64,000 bases of DNA from Lichenicoccus sp964247695 (lineage in GTDB: Bacteria; Pseudomonadota; Alphaproteobacteria; Acetobacterales; Acetobacteraceae). The position numbers were made by a program, and so were the translations under genes. The notes under the pieces were generated by a model. That model was not told the DNA's origin, searched no databases, and saw nothing but the letters and a program-made list of their open reading frames with translations. Positions 55,088 to 63,515 of the stretch are shown in pieces. Where the stretch lies: NCBI GenBank assembly GCA_964247695.1, contig CAXTVI010000024.1, positions 1-64,000 on the forward strand. The letters are read 5' to 3'. Every line of letters starts with the position of its first letter. Positions within the stretch are counted from its first letter, which is position 1.

Positions 55088-56317
55088 ATGCCCAGCTACC
55101 GCTTCACCGCGATAAACCCCGCCGGCGCCCTGGTGCGCGGCATCACCGAGGCACGCAGCGAAGCGGAAGCGGTCGAGTTCATCCGGCGCCAGGGCAACAT
55201 CCCGATGCGCACCGATGCTGCCGGCACCGGTGTCGGCTCGGGTGCGTTCGACGCCCTGCTCCGGCTCGAGTTCTCCCGCAAGACCCTGCGCCGGTCAGAA
55301 GTCGCGCACTTCACCCGCGAACTGGCCGTGATGCTCGGCGCCGGCCAGGACCTCGACCGCGCGCTGCGCTTCCTCGACGAGACCGCACCCAATCCACGCG
55401 TACGCGGCGTGGTGCGTTCGCTGCGCGACCAGGTGCGCGACGGCGCCACCCTGCACGAAGCGCTCGGACGCCATCCCGGCAGCTTCCCGCGCCTGCATAT
55501 CGGCCTGGTGCGTGCCGCCGAGGCCGGCGGCAACCTTGCCGCCACGCTGGAGCGCATCGCGACCTTGATGGAGCGCGAGCGGGCGCTGGCCGCGACGCTC
55601 ACCTCGGCGATGATCTATCCGGCGATGCTGACGGCGGCGGCCGTCGGCGCCATCGTGCTGCTGCTGACCGAGGTGCTGCCGCAATTCACCCCGCTGTTCG
55701 AGCAGAACGGCGCCAGCCTGCCCGCCTCGACGCAGTTCCTGGTGGATGCAGGAGCCGTGATCAGCAGCTACGGGTTGCTGATCCTGCTGGTGCTGGCGGG
55801 TCTTGGCCTGCTCGGCTGGCGGCTGCTGCGCGACGGCCCGGCGCGGGCGCGGCTTGACGCCATGGTGCTGCGCACGCCGATCCTGGGCGGGGTGCTGTCC
55901 GAGGTGTTGGCCTCGCGCTTTACCCGCACGCTGGGCACTCTGCTGCTCAACGGCGTGCCGCTGATCGCCGCCATGGGCATCGTGCGCGACGTCATCGGCA
56001 ACCGGGCCGGGCTCGCCGCAATCGACCGCGCCACCGAAGGGGCCAAGAGCGGCACCGGGCTCGCCCGCACGCTCGGCGAGTCCCGGATCTTTCCCGCCCG
56101 CATGATCCACCTGCTGCGCCTGGGCGAGGAAACCGCGCAGCTCGGCGCGATGGCGCTGCGGGCTGCCGAGATCCACGAGGAGACCACACGCGTCCGGGTG
56201 CAGCGGCTGGTGGCGCTGCTGGTGCCGGTGATCACCATCGTAATGGGCGCCGCCGTCGCCGGCATCGTCTCGTCGCTGCTGCTTGCCATGCTCAGCCTGA
56301 ACGATCTTGCCCAGTAG
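55088..56317 (+). CDS. gspF: Type II secretion inner-membrane platform protein
   Basis: Integral inner-membrane protein of 409 residues, connecting the GspE ATPase to the pseudopilus. Two T2SSF domains (about 65-190 and 265-390) are seen, with hydrophobic segments near 170-195, 220-245 and 375-400. Motifs: HFTRELAVMLGAGQDLDRAL, MIYPAMLTAAAVGAIVLLL and RLGEETAQLGAM. The ATG at 55088 is chosen because the preceding frame overlaps gspE. gspH begins 11 bases before its end. Confidence 0.95.
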   Translation: MPSYRFTAINPAGALVRGITEARSEAEAVEFIRRQGNIPMRTDAAGTGVGSGAFDALLRLEFSRKTLRRSEVAHFTRELAVMLGAGQDLDRALRFLDETAPNPRVRGVVRSLRDQVRDGATLHEALGRHPGSFPRLHIGLVRAAEAGGNLAATLERIATLMERERALAATLTSAMIYPAMLTAAAVGAIVLLLTEVLPQFTPLFEQNGASLPASTQFLVDAGAVISSYGLLILLVLAGLGLLGWRLLRDGPARARLDAMVLRTPILGGVLSEVLASRFTRTLGTLLLNGVPLIAAMGIVRDVIGNRAGLAAIDRATEGAKSGTGLARTLGESRIFPARMIHLLRLGEETAQLGAMALRAAEIHEETTRVRVQRLVALLVPVITIVMGAAVAGIVSSLLLAMLSLNDLAQ

Positions 56318-56753
56318 GGACCCGGCGCGACAGGCCGGCTTCACCCTGATCGAGATGATCGTGGTGCTGGCGGTGCTGGGGCTGGTGCTGACCCTCGTGC
56401 TGCAGCGCGGCCCGACCCGCTCGGCGACCCTTGACCTGCGGGCGGCCTCGCGCAGTCTGACCGACGCCCTGCGCGAGGCACGCGGCCGTGCGATAGCCAG
56501 CGACCGACCCGTCCTCGTCACCGCCCGGCAGGCGCGGGAAGCCCTTGCGGGACTCGGCAGCCGGGTGACGCTGGACCTTCACAGCCCGCCCGGCGAGCAT
56601 ACCGGCGACGGCACCTTGCGCTTCGATGCGGACGGCGGCGCCACCGCCGCGCTGATCCGGTTGAGCGAGGGTGACGAGGCCCTCGATGTCGGCATCGACT
56701 GGTTCAGCGGGCAGATCCGGCAGGGGACCGTGCATCACAGCGATGGCCCGTGA
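56307..56753 (+). CDS. gspH: Type II secretion minor pseudopilin (GspH)
   Basis: Minor pseudopilin of 148 residues. The prepilin cleavage region is AGFTLIEMIVVLAVLGLVL (about residues 11-29) and the C-terminal beta domain contains RFDADGGATAALIRLS. The start is a TTG at 56307, inside the end of gspF. TTG starts are rare but the frame and pilin motif require a start near here. It overlaps gspI by about 11 bases. Confidence 0.88.
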   Translation: MPSRDPARQAGFTLIEMIVVLAVLGLVLTLVLQRGPTRSATLDLRAASRSLTDALREARGRAIASDRPVLVTARQAREALAGLGSRVTLDLHSPPGEHTGDGTLRFDADGGATAALIRLSEGDEALDVGIDWFSGQIRQGTVHHSDGP

Positions 56754-57165
56754 CGAGATGCCGCGCGAGGCCGGCTTCACCCTGCTCGAGGTGCTGGTAG
56801 CCTTTGTGATCGCGGCCCTGGCTCTCGGGGTGCTGTTCCGGGGCAGCATCGAGGGGCTGGCCTCGGTGCGGCTCGCCGACCGCACCACCGAAGCGGTGAC
56901 GCTGGCGCGCTCGCATCTGGCAGCGGTCGGGCACGGCATCCCGCTGCGCACACAGACCCAGGAGGGCGATGACGGCAACGGCTACACCTGGCGGCTGGCC
57001 ATCCGGCCGCTGACCTCGGCCGCCCTTGCGGACGCCGGCAGCGATCCGCTGCACCCGCGGCGCGAGACCCTCTACGAGATCCGGGTCACCGAGAGCTGGG
57101 ACGGTCCCCAGGGCCCCCGCGGCACCACGCTGCTGACCCGTCGTGCCGCCCTGGGCGCGTCATGA
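56743..57165 (+). CDS. gspI: Type II secretion minor pseudopilin (GspI)
   Basis: Minor pseudopilin of 140 residues. A short positively charged leader is followed by AGFTLLEVLVAFVIAALALG with cleavage after Gly near residue 10. The first residues EMPRE precede it. The C-terminal domain has YTWRLAIRPL and RETLYEIRV. The ATG at 56743 overlaps gspH; another ATG at 56758 is possible. GspI and GspJ form the initiating tip complex in the known system. Confidence 0.9.
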   Translation: MARDEMPREAGFTLLEVLVAFVIAALALGVLFRGSIEGLASVRLADRTTEAVTLARSHLAAVGHGIPLRTQTQEGDDGNGYTWRLAIRPLTSAALADAGSDPLHPRRETLYEIRVTESWDGPQGPRGTTLLTRRAALGAS

Positions 57166-57764
57166 ACGCCCATCGTGCCAGGGACCGGGAGGCCGGCTTC
57201 ACCCTGCTCGAGATCATCGTGGCGCTGGTGGTGCTCGGGGTGCTGTTCGCCAGCCTGTCGCAGGGGGTGCGGTTCGGCTTCGCAAGCTGGGGCCGCCAGG
57301 ACCAGGCGCTGCGCCGCGGCGAAGCGCTGTCCGCCACCGACCGCACATTGCGCAGGCTCATCGAGCAGATGGACCCCGGCTCCGAACGCGAGGGTGCCAC
57401 GCTGGCCGGGCGCGCGCACGCGATGGCCTTCATCGCACCGTTGCCCGGTGGTGCCGGGGCGAGCCCAGCACCCGCCGACATGCGGCTCGGTGTCAACGAC
57501 GGCCACCTGGTGCTGTCCTGGCTGCCGCACCGGCATGCGGTAAGGCTGGTGCCGGCACCTCCCCCGCAGACCACGGTCCTGCTCGACGGCATCTCCGGCA
57601 TCGACCTCGGCTACTGGTCGGATGGCAGCCAGCGTTGGAGCAGCAGTTGGACGAACAACACGCTGCCGGACCTGGTGCGCATACGCATCGTGTTCGGCGA
57701 GCACGACCCGCGGCACTGGCCGGACATTGTCGAAGCGCCGGTTCGGGCGCAGGTTCCTGGCTGA
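57162..57764 (+). CDS. gspJ: Type II secretion minor pseudopilin (GspJ)
   Basis: Minor pseudopilin of 200 residues. The leader ends before AGFTLLEIIVALVVLGVLF, with Glu at mature position 5, and the C-terminal domain is large and beta-rich (GISGIDLGYWSDGSQRW), as for GspJ. It starts with an ATGA overlap with gspI. gspK, gspL, gspM and gspD genes, expected next in a standard locus, do not follow; dnaJ starts 22 bases later. Confidence 0.9.
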   Translation: MNAHRARDREAGFTLLEIIVALVVLGVLFASLSQGVRFGFASWGRQDQALRRGEALSATDRTLRRLIEQMDPGSEREGATLAGRAHAMAFIAPLPGGAGASPAPADMRLGVNDGHLVLSWLPHRHAVRLVPAPPPQTTVLLDGISGIDLGYWSDGSQRWSSSWTNNTLPDLVRIRIVFGEHDPRHWPDIVEAPVRAQVPG

Positions 57765-57786
57765 GAACAGCTTGTATGGAAACCGG

Positions 57787-58755
57787 GTGGCGGACGATCC
57801 CTATACGACCCTGGGTGTCGCGCGCGACGCGGATCCGGAGGCGATCCGCAAGGCGTATCGCAACCTGGCGCGCAAGCATCATCCCGATCTCAATCCTGGC
57901 GACAAGGCGGCCGAGGAGCGCTTCAAGGCGATCGCTGGGGCGAACGACCTGCTGTCCGACAAGGAGAAACGGGCGCGCTACGACCGCGGCGAGATCGATG
58001 CGTCAGGCCAGGAACGCCATCAGCCGCGCGGTCCCGGCCCATCACAGCAGAGCCAGCAACGCCGTTACCGGGACTACGCCGAAAGCGACGCGGGCGGCCG
58101 ATACGGTGCTTCCGGGAGTGCCGGAGCGGGTGCCTCCGGCTGGAATGAGGAGAATTTCGGCGACATCTTCGGCGAGTATTTTCGCCATGCCGGCGGCACT
58201 GCAACCGGCCCCGCACGCGGGCGTGACGAGATGTATGCGCTGGACGTCGCCTTTGTTGACACCGTCACCGGTGCCACCCGCCGCCTGACCCTGCCGGATG
58301 GCCGCACGCTGGACGTGCGCATCCCGCCCGGCATCGAGGACGGCACCACCCTGCGGCTGCGCGGGCGCGGAGCCGAAGGGCGGGACGGTGGCCCGGACGG
58401 CGACGCGCTGATCGAGATCCGGGTGCTGCCGGATGCGGCATTCCGTCGCGTCGGCCGCGACATCCATCTCGACCTGCCGGTGACGCTGAAGCAGGCGGTG
58501 CTTGGGGCGAAGGTGCCGGTGCCGACGCCGTCCGGCACCGTGGCGCTGAGCGTGCCGGCGAACTCCGATACCGGTCGGCAGCTCCGGTTGCGCGGCAAGG
58601 GCGTCGCCGCGCATGGCGGCCACCCGGCCGGCGACCTCTACGTCACGCTGCGGCTCTCGGTGGGCCCGGTGGATGACAGCCTGCGCGACTTCCTGCGTGG
58701 CTGGACGCCGTCAGCGAGTCGGGATGCAAGCGACGACGCCGAGGGGGAAGCATGA
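57787..58755 (+). CDS. DnaJ-family co-chaperone (CbpA type)
   Basis: Hsp40 co-chaperone of 322 residues. A J domain (about 4-68) with YTTLGVARDADPEAIRKAYR, the HPD motif as HHPDLNPGD and KAIAGANDLLSD. Then a Gly/Ser-rich linker, and two C-terminal client-binding domains (about 140-310, with IPPGIEDGTTLRLRGRG). It lacks the four-Cys zinc domain of DnaJ, so it is CbpA-like. The start is a GTG at 57787; a longer frame has no support. The cbpM gene overlaps its stop (ATGA), which confirms the type. Confidence 0.92.
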   Translation: MADDPYTTLGVARDADPEAIRKAYRNLARKHHPDLNPGDKAAEERFKAIAGANDLLSDKEKRARYDRGEIDASGQERHQPRGPGPSQQSQQRRYRDYAESDAGGRYGASGSAGAGASGWNEENFGDIFGEYFRHAGGTATGPARGRDEMYALDVAFVDTVTGATRRLTLPDGRTLDVRIPPGIEDGTTLRLRGRGAEGRDGGPDGDALIEIRVLPDAAFRRVGRDIHLDLPVTLKQAVLGAKVPVPTPSGTVALSVPANSDTGRQLRLRGKGVAAHGGHPAGDLYVTLRLSVGPVDDSLRDFLRGWTPSASRDASDDAEGEA

Positions 58756-59078
58756 TCACGATCGAAACCCTCTGCGTCGAGGTGTGCGGCCTCACACGCG
58801 ACGACGTCGAACGCTGGATCGAGCGGAACTGGGTGCGCCCGCGCGGCGGCTCCGGCCGCTACGAGTTCGGCGACATCGACGTCGCCCGCGTGCGGCTGAT
58901 CCTCGAGCTGCGCGAGGAGCTGCGCGTCGACGAGGAGGCGCTGCCGGTGGTGCTCTCCCTACTCGACCAGCTCTACGAGGAGCGCCGCCGCCTGCGCCGG
59001 GTGCGCGATCTGCTGCACCAGGCCGGCCCGGACCAGCGCGCGGCGCTGCTGCGGCTGCTTGGCGACGCCCAGGAGTAA
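58752..59078 (+). CDS. cbpM: Chaperone modulatory protein CbpM
   Basis: Small MerR-like protein of 108 residues that binds the J domain of CbpA and limits its activity. A DNA-binding-like HTH-type start (LTRDDVERWIERNWVRPRG) is followed by a coiled helix (LDQLYEERRRLRRVRDLLHQ). The ATG overlaps the dnaJ stop codon (ATGA). It is 3 bases from the iron alcohol dehydrogenase gene on the same strand. Confidence 0.85.
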   Translation: MITIETLCVEVCGLTRDDVERWIERNWVRPRGGSGRYEFGDIDVARVRLILELREELRVDEEALPVVLSLLDQLYEERRRLRRVRDLLHQAGPDQRAALLRLLGDAQE

Positions 59079-59081
59079 CCA

Positions 59082-60227
59082 ATGGCCGCGATCAACTACG
59101 TCACCAGCATCCAGTTCGAGTTCGGCGCGGTGCGCCTGCTGCGCCAGGAGTGCGACCGTCTCGGCATCCGGCGCCCGCTGGTGGTGACCGACCCGGGCGT
59201 GCAGGCGGCCGGACTCGCCGACCTCGCACTGTCCCAGCTCGACGGGCTGCACCCGGCGCTGTTCGCCGACACGCCGTCGAACCCGACCGAGGCTGCGGTG
59301 CGCCGGGGCGTCGCCAGCTACCGCGCCGGTGCCTGCGACGGCATCGTGGCGATCGGCGGCGGCTCGTCGATCGACCTCGCCAAGGCGGTGGCGCTGGCCG
59401 CGACGCATGACGGCCCGCTCGCCTCGTTCGCGGTCATCGAGGGGGGTACGGCGCGCATCACCGACGCGGTGGCGCCGGTCATCGCAATTCCCACCACCGC
59501 CGGCACCGGCAGCGAGGTCGGCCGCGGTGCCATCATCATCATAGAGGATGGCCGCAAGGTCGGGCTGCTGTCGCCGCACCTCATCCCGCGCGTGGCGCTG
59601 TGCGATCCCGAGCTGACCTTCGGACTGCCGGCACGGCTCACCGCCGCCACCGGCATGGACGCGCTCTCGCACTGCATCGAGACTTTCCTCGCCCCCGCCT
59701 TCAATCCGCCGGCGGATGGCATTGCGCTCGAGGGCCTGCGGCGCGGCTGGTCGCACATCGAGATCGCCACGCGCTCGCCGCACGACCGCGAGGCCCGGCT
59801 GAACATGATGTGCGCCTCGATGATGGGCGCGATGGCGTTCCAGAAGGGGCTCGGCTGCGTGCACAGCCTGAGCCACGCGCTGGGCGGCCTCGATCCAAGG
59901 CTGCATCACGGCGTGCTGAACGCGGTTCTGCTGCCCGCGGTGCTTACATTCAATGCCGAGGCAGCCTCGGTGCGCGCCGAGGGCCGAATGGAGCGGCTGG
60001 CGCAGGCGATCGGCCTGCCGGACGGCGGCGACGTCGTCCAGGCGGTACGTGACCTCAACCGCCGGCTGGAGTTGCCTGCCGGCCTTGGGGCCTTGGGCAT
60101 CGAGCCCACGCTGTATCCCCGGATCATCGAGCGGGCGCTGGCGGACCATTGCCATCGCACCAATCCCCGCCTGGCGACCGAGGCGGACTACCGCGAGATG
60201 CTGGAAGCCTCCGGCGCCGCTGACTGA
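59082..60227 (+). CDS. Iron-containing alcohol dehydrogenase
   Basis: Group III metal-dependent alcohol dehydrogenase of 381 residues. NAD site GGGSSIDLAKA (about 90) and the metal ligands are complete: Asp and His in TGMDALSHCIE (about 195-201), and two His in GCVHSLSHALGGLDPRLHHGVLNA near 265-280. The substrate alcohol is unknown. It is the third gene in the dnaJ-cbpM run, only 3 bases after cbpM, probably co-transcribed, though the functional link is unclear. The inverted-repeat element begins just after its stop. Confidence 0.92.
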   Translation: MAAINYVTSIQFEFGAVRLLRQECDRLGIRRPLVVTDPGVQAAGLADLALSQLDGLHPALFADTPSNPTEAAVRRGVASYRAGACDGIVAIGGGSSIDLAKAVALAATHDGPLASFAVIEGGTARITDAVAPVIAIPTTAGTGSEVGRGAIIIIEDGRKVGLLSPHLIPRVALCDPELTFGLPARLTAATGMDALSHCIETFLAPAFNPPADGIALEGLRRGWSHIEIATRSPHDREARLNMMCASMMGAMAFQKGLGCVHSLSHALGGLDPRLHHGVLNAVLLPAVLTFNAEAASVRAEGRMERLAQAIGLPDGGDVVQAVRDLNRRLELPAGLGALGIEPTLYPRIIERALADHCHRTNPRLATEADYREMLEASGAAD

Positions 60228-60228
60228 T

Positions 60229-60334
60229 CTAGAGCGGCATCCGATCAAGTGAAGTCACTAAGCGATGCCAAGTGTCTGATAAAGCTGCTCGATCAAACGA
60301 CGGGCGGAGCTTGATCGATCGGATCATGCTCTAG
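60229..60334. repeat. Short inverted-repeat element (MITE-like or REP-like)
   Basis: About 106 bases bounded by CTAGAGC (60229) and GCTCTAG (60334), with inner near-matching segments (CCGATCAA and the reverse complement of TTGATCGATCGG). There is no coding capacity. The right end supplies the TAG stop codon of the acetyltransferase gene. Similar short elements are dispersed in alphaproteobacterial genomes; the class is not certain here. Confidence 0.6.
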
Positions 60335-61629
60335 CGGAAGACCGCACCCTGTGACGACGCGCGGGCCTTGCCGGCGCCGCGACGCATCCGACGCACGGCA
60401 TCCAGCACGCGCTGCCGGATCGGGCCCGCCTCCAGGACATGCTGCCTGAGCAGCCCGCCGAGCCAGGTGTCGCCCAGCCGGCGCCTGAGATCGGCGGTGG
60501 CCGAATAATAGCCGCGATGGGCGGCGATCCTGAGGCGGTTGGCAACCGTGCGGCGGAACAGCAGGATGCGGGCGCGCCGCTCGATCACGTTGGTCGTGTG
60601 CTGCCGGTAGGCCGGATCCCCAAAACCCATGTCCACATGGGTGAAGTCGGCGCGCTCGATGAGGTCGCGCAGGATGTACTGCCACAGCGCGGTCCCGGGG
60701 GAATATCTGTTCAGCGCTTCATCATGGAAGATCTTGTGGACCAGGAAGGTCTTCCTGGATTTCGACCCGATGGCGAGGCCGATCGTCCGGGACTTCGTCC
60801 GCAGCACGTAGCAGAGCAGGATGCCGTGCCGGCAGGCGAGTTCATACTGCTCCCGGGTGAGGATCGCCGGATCGCTTGCCTGCAACTGCTCGATCGCCGC
60901 ATAAAGTTCATGCAGCCGGCCGACGCAATCGACCGCGACAAGGGTGATCTCTTCCGCCAGATGCTCCTGCAGCAGCCGCTCCTGGCGCTGCAGGTTGTAG
61001 CGGCGCTTCTTGCTGAGACTACGGTTATAGGCGTCGAGCGATACCGGCACCGCGATTGAGTGGCAGTTGCGTGGCCCCTCCGGCATGTAGACGTAATAGT
61101 TCTTCCGTATCAGCCTGGACGTCGTGACGTAGCGCCAGGTGAAGCTGTCGACGATCACCGACATCATTGCGATCGCCCGCGCCTGCGGATAATGCCGCAG
61201 AAGGTACAGGAAAAGGCTGTCGAATGCGTCGATGTCTTCCCTGAGCATCGGCTCGCTGCCAAGCAGGAACAGGCCTTGCGGAGCCAGGCGAAGGAATACG
61301 TCGGAACCCGCAATGAATTGCAGGCCGATCTCTGTCGCCTTCAGCGGCACGACACCGACGATCGAACCCTGCGCTGTCTCCGTGACCGCCAGCACATCGC
61401 CGTCGATGTCGCCGCTCTCGCAGCGGTAGTCGTAGTAGTTGTCGCTCTGATACAGCGCACCGGGCTTGTCGTTGCCGGACAGCAACTGGTTCCAGCACGA
61501 GCGGATTTCCGTTCTCGCATGCTGCGTAGCCAGGGCTGTCACCAGGTACCCGGCCCCCGGGCGGCAGGCGGGCGAGGCGGTCTGCCCGGTCGTTGTTACG
61601 ACACGGCCACACGTGGCGAGGTCTTGCAT
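60331..61629 (-). CDS. GNAT-type acetyltransferase (BioF2/FemAB-like)
   Basis: Protein of 432 residues with the GNAT fold of the BioF2/CelD-like family, often found in exopolysaccharide and cellulose loci. Motifs: SLSKKRRYNLQRQERLL (about 205-221), LCYVLRTKSRTIGLAIG, HVDMGFGDPAYRQHTTN and a basic C-terminal tail. The substrate is unknown. It stands alone, divergent from the ABC-F gene with a 251-base gap. Its stop codon lies inside the adjoining inverted-repeat element. Confidence 0.82.
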   Translation of the reverse strand: MQDLATCGRVVTTTGQTASPACRPGAGYLVTALATQHARTEIRSCWNQLLSGNDKPGALYQSDNYYDYRCESGDIDGDVLAVTETAQGSIVGVVPLKATEIGLQFIAGSDVFLRLAPQGLFLLGSEPMLREDIDAFDSLFLYLLRHYPQARAIAMMSVIVDSFTWRYVTTSRLIRKNYYVYMPEGPRNCHSIAVPVSLDAYNRSLSKKRRYNLQRQERLLQEHLAEEITLVAVDCVGRLHELYAAIEQLQASDPAILTREQYELACRHGILLCYVLRTKSRTIGLAIGSKSRKTFLVHKIFHDEALNRYSPGTALWQYILRDLIERADFTHVDMGFGDPAYRQHTTNVIERRARILLFRRTVANRLRIAAHRGYYSATADLRRRLGDTWLGGLLRQHVLEAGPIRQRVLDAVRRMRRGAGKARASSQGAVFR

Positions 61630-61880
61630 CGGAGCCCCAGGGAGGTCGTCGCTGCTGTCTGGAAATCCCCGTCTCGGCAGACTGAAAGCAGGGCACCTGA
61701 CAAGTGGTTACCATGGCTTCTGCAACGACAACAGTGGCTGCCGTTGAGTGGAAAGTTATATTTACGCTACCCCAAAACGTCATCGCAGCCGTGACGATCC
61801 GGGCACGCAGCGCCAGTCGCCCCCGGCCCCTGCACACGCCAACGCTCGCCTTCCGGCCCTCGATCCGCTAGGCACGCGCC

Positions 61881-63509
61881 ATGCTTCAGATCGACTCCAT
61901 GACCTTCAACGCCTGGGGGCGCCGTTTCTTCGACCGCGCCAGCGTGACCCTGCCGCTCGACACCCGCGTCGGGCTGGTCGGGCGCAACGGCGTCGGCAAG
62001 TCGACCCTGTTCCGGCTGATCAAGGGCGAGTTCAGCCCGGATGGCGGTGAGATCGGCCTGCCGAAGGCCGCCCGGTTGGGCTCGGTGGACCAGGAGCATC
62101 CGGCGACCGCGGTCAGCCTGCTCGACACCATCCTGGCTGCCGACATCGACCGCGAGGCGCTGCACACCGAACTCGAGACCGCCGAGCCCGAGCGCATGGG
62201 CGAGATCTACGCCCGCCTGATCGAGATCGACGCCGACCGCGCGCCCGCCCGCGCGGCCGAGATCCTGAACGGGCTCGGCTTCTCCACCGAGGACCTCGCC
62301 CGCCCGATGGCCGAGTTCTCCGGCGGCTGGCGCATGCGGGTGGCGCTGGCCGCCGCCCTGTTCGCCCAGCCCGACATGCTGCTGCTGGACGAGCCCACCA
62401 ACTATCTTGACCTGGAAGGGGCACTCTGGCTGGAGGCCCGCCTCAAGAAATATCCGCACTCGGCGCTGATCATCAGCCACGACCGGGAACTGCTGAACAA
62501 CTGCGTGGATGCCATCCTGCACGTCACCGACGGCAAGCTCGAATACTACACCGGCGGCTACGACGATTTCGAGCGCCAGCGTGCCGAGAAGCAGCGCCTG
62601 CTGTCGTCCGCCCGCGTCAAGCAGGAGGCCGAGCGCGCCCACCTGCAGAGCTTCGTCGACCGCTTCCGCGCGAAAGCCAGCAAGGCGGCGCAGGCGCAGT
62701 CGCGCATGAAGCGGCTGGCCAAGCTGGAGCCGATCTCGGCCACCATCGAGGAGCGCGTGGTGCCGTTTACCCTGCCTTCGCCGGTGCGTCCGCTGGCGCC
62801 GCCGCTGATGCGCCTCGAGCACGTCTGCATCGCCTACGGCGATGCGCCGCCGGTGCTGCGCAACCTCAACCTGCGCCTCGACGTCGATGACCGGATCGGT
62901 CTGCTCGGGGTAAACGGCGCCGGCAAGTCCACCTTCGCCAAGATGGCGGCCGGGGCGCTGCCGATCACCGCGGGCCGCATGCAGCGCGAGGGCCGCATCA
63001 AGGTCGGCTGGTTCCACCAGCACCAGATCGAGGCGCTCGATCCCGACGACACCGCGCTCGACATCATGCGCCGCGCCCGCAAGGACGACAGCGAGACGGT
63101 GCAGCGCTCGCGCCTCGCGCAGTTCGGCATCGCCTTCCAGAAGCAGGAAACCACCGTCGCAAACCTCTCCGGCGGCGAACGCGCGCGGCTGCTGCTCAAC
63201 CTTGTTGCGATGGAAGCGCCACACCTGCTGATCCTCGACGAGCCCACCAACCATCTCGACATCGACAGCCGCCGCGCGCTGCTGGACGCGCTCAACGACT
63301 ACGAAGGCGCGGTCATCCTCATCACCCACGACCGCTCGCTGATGGAGCTGGTCGCCGACCGGCTGTGGCTCGCCGCCGACGGCACCATCGTGCCGTTCGA
63401 GGGCGACATGGACGACTACGCGAAGTTCGTCATCGAGCGTGCCAAAGGCGGGCCGGCGCCGTCCCAGAATGCCAAGGCAAACAAGAAGAAGGGCAAGAAG
63501 AAGGCCTGA
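61881..63509 (+). CDS. ABC-F family ATPase (translation factor type)
   Basis: Cytoplasmic ABC protein of 542 residues with two ABC domains and no membrane region. Walker A in GRNGVGKST and GVNGAGKST; signatures FSGGWRMRVALA and LSGGERARLLL; Walker B with LLLDEPTNYLDL and LILDEPTNHLDI. An inter-domain linker of about 60 charged residues (around 235-300) matches the P-site tRNA interaction motif. The lysine-rich tail (KANKKKGKKKA) is typical. It is of the Uup/YheS type; specific antibiotic protection cannot be claimed. The MBOAT gene starts 7 bases later. Confidence 0.94.
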   Translation: MLQIDSMTFNAWGRRFFDRASVTLPLDTRVGLVGRNGVGKSTLFRLIKGEFSPDGGEIGLPKAARLGSVDQEHPATAVSLLDTILAADIDREALHTELETAEPERMGEIYARLIEIDADRAPARAAEILNGLGFSTEDLARPMAEFSGGWRMRVALAAALFAQPDMLLLDEPTNYLDLEGALWLEARLKKYPHSALIISHDRELLNNCVDAILHVTDGKLEYYTGGYDDFERQRAEKQRLLSSARVKQEAERAHLQSFVDRFRAKASKAAQAQSRMKRLAKLEPISATIEERVVPFTLPSPVRPLAPPLMRLEHVCIAYGDAPPVLRNLNLRLDVDDRIGLLGVNGAGKSTFAKMAAGALPITAGRMQREGRIKVGWFHQHQIEALDPDDTALDIMRRARKDDSETVQRSRLAQFGIAFQKQETTVANLSGGERARLLLNLVAMEAPHLLILDEPTNHLDIDSRRALLDALNDYEGAVILITHDRSLMELVADRLWLAADGTIVPFEGDMDDYAKFVIERAKGGPAPSQNAKANKKKGKKKA

Positions 63510-63515
63510 CAGCCA

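Noticed and set aside
57622..57786. Longer N-terminal extension of the DnaJ-like protein
   Set aside because: It overlaps gspJ in another frame and has a non-conserved, Arg/Cys-rich composition; J domains begin close to the N-terminus.
57765..57786. A continuation of the gsp cluster (gspK) after gspJ
   Set aside because: Only 22 bases separate gspJ from the J-domain start; there is no pilin-like helix or room for another gene.
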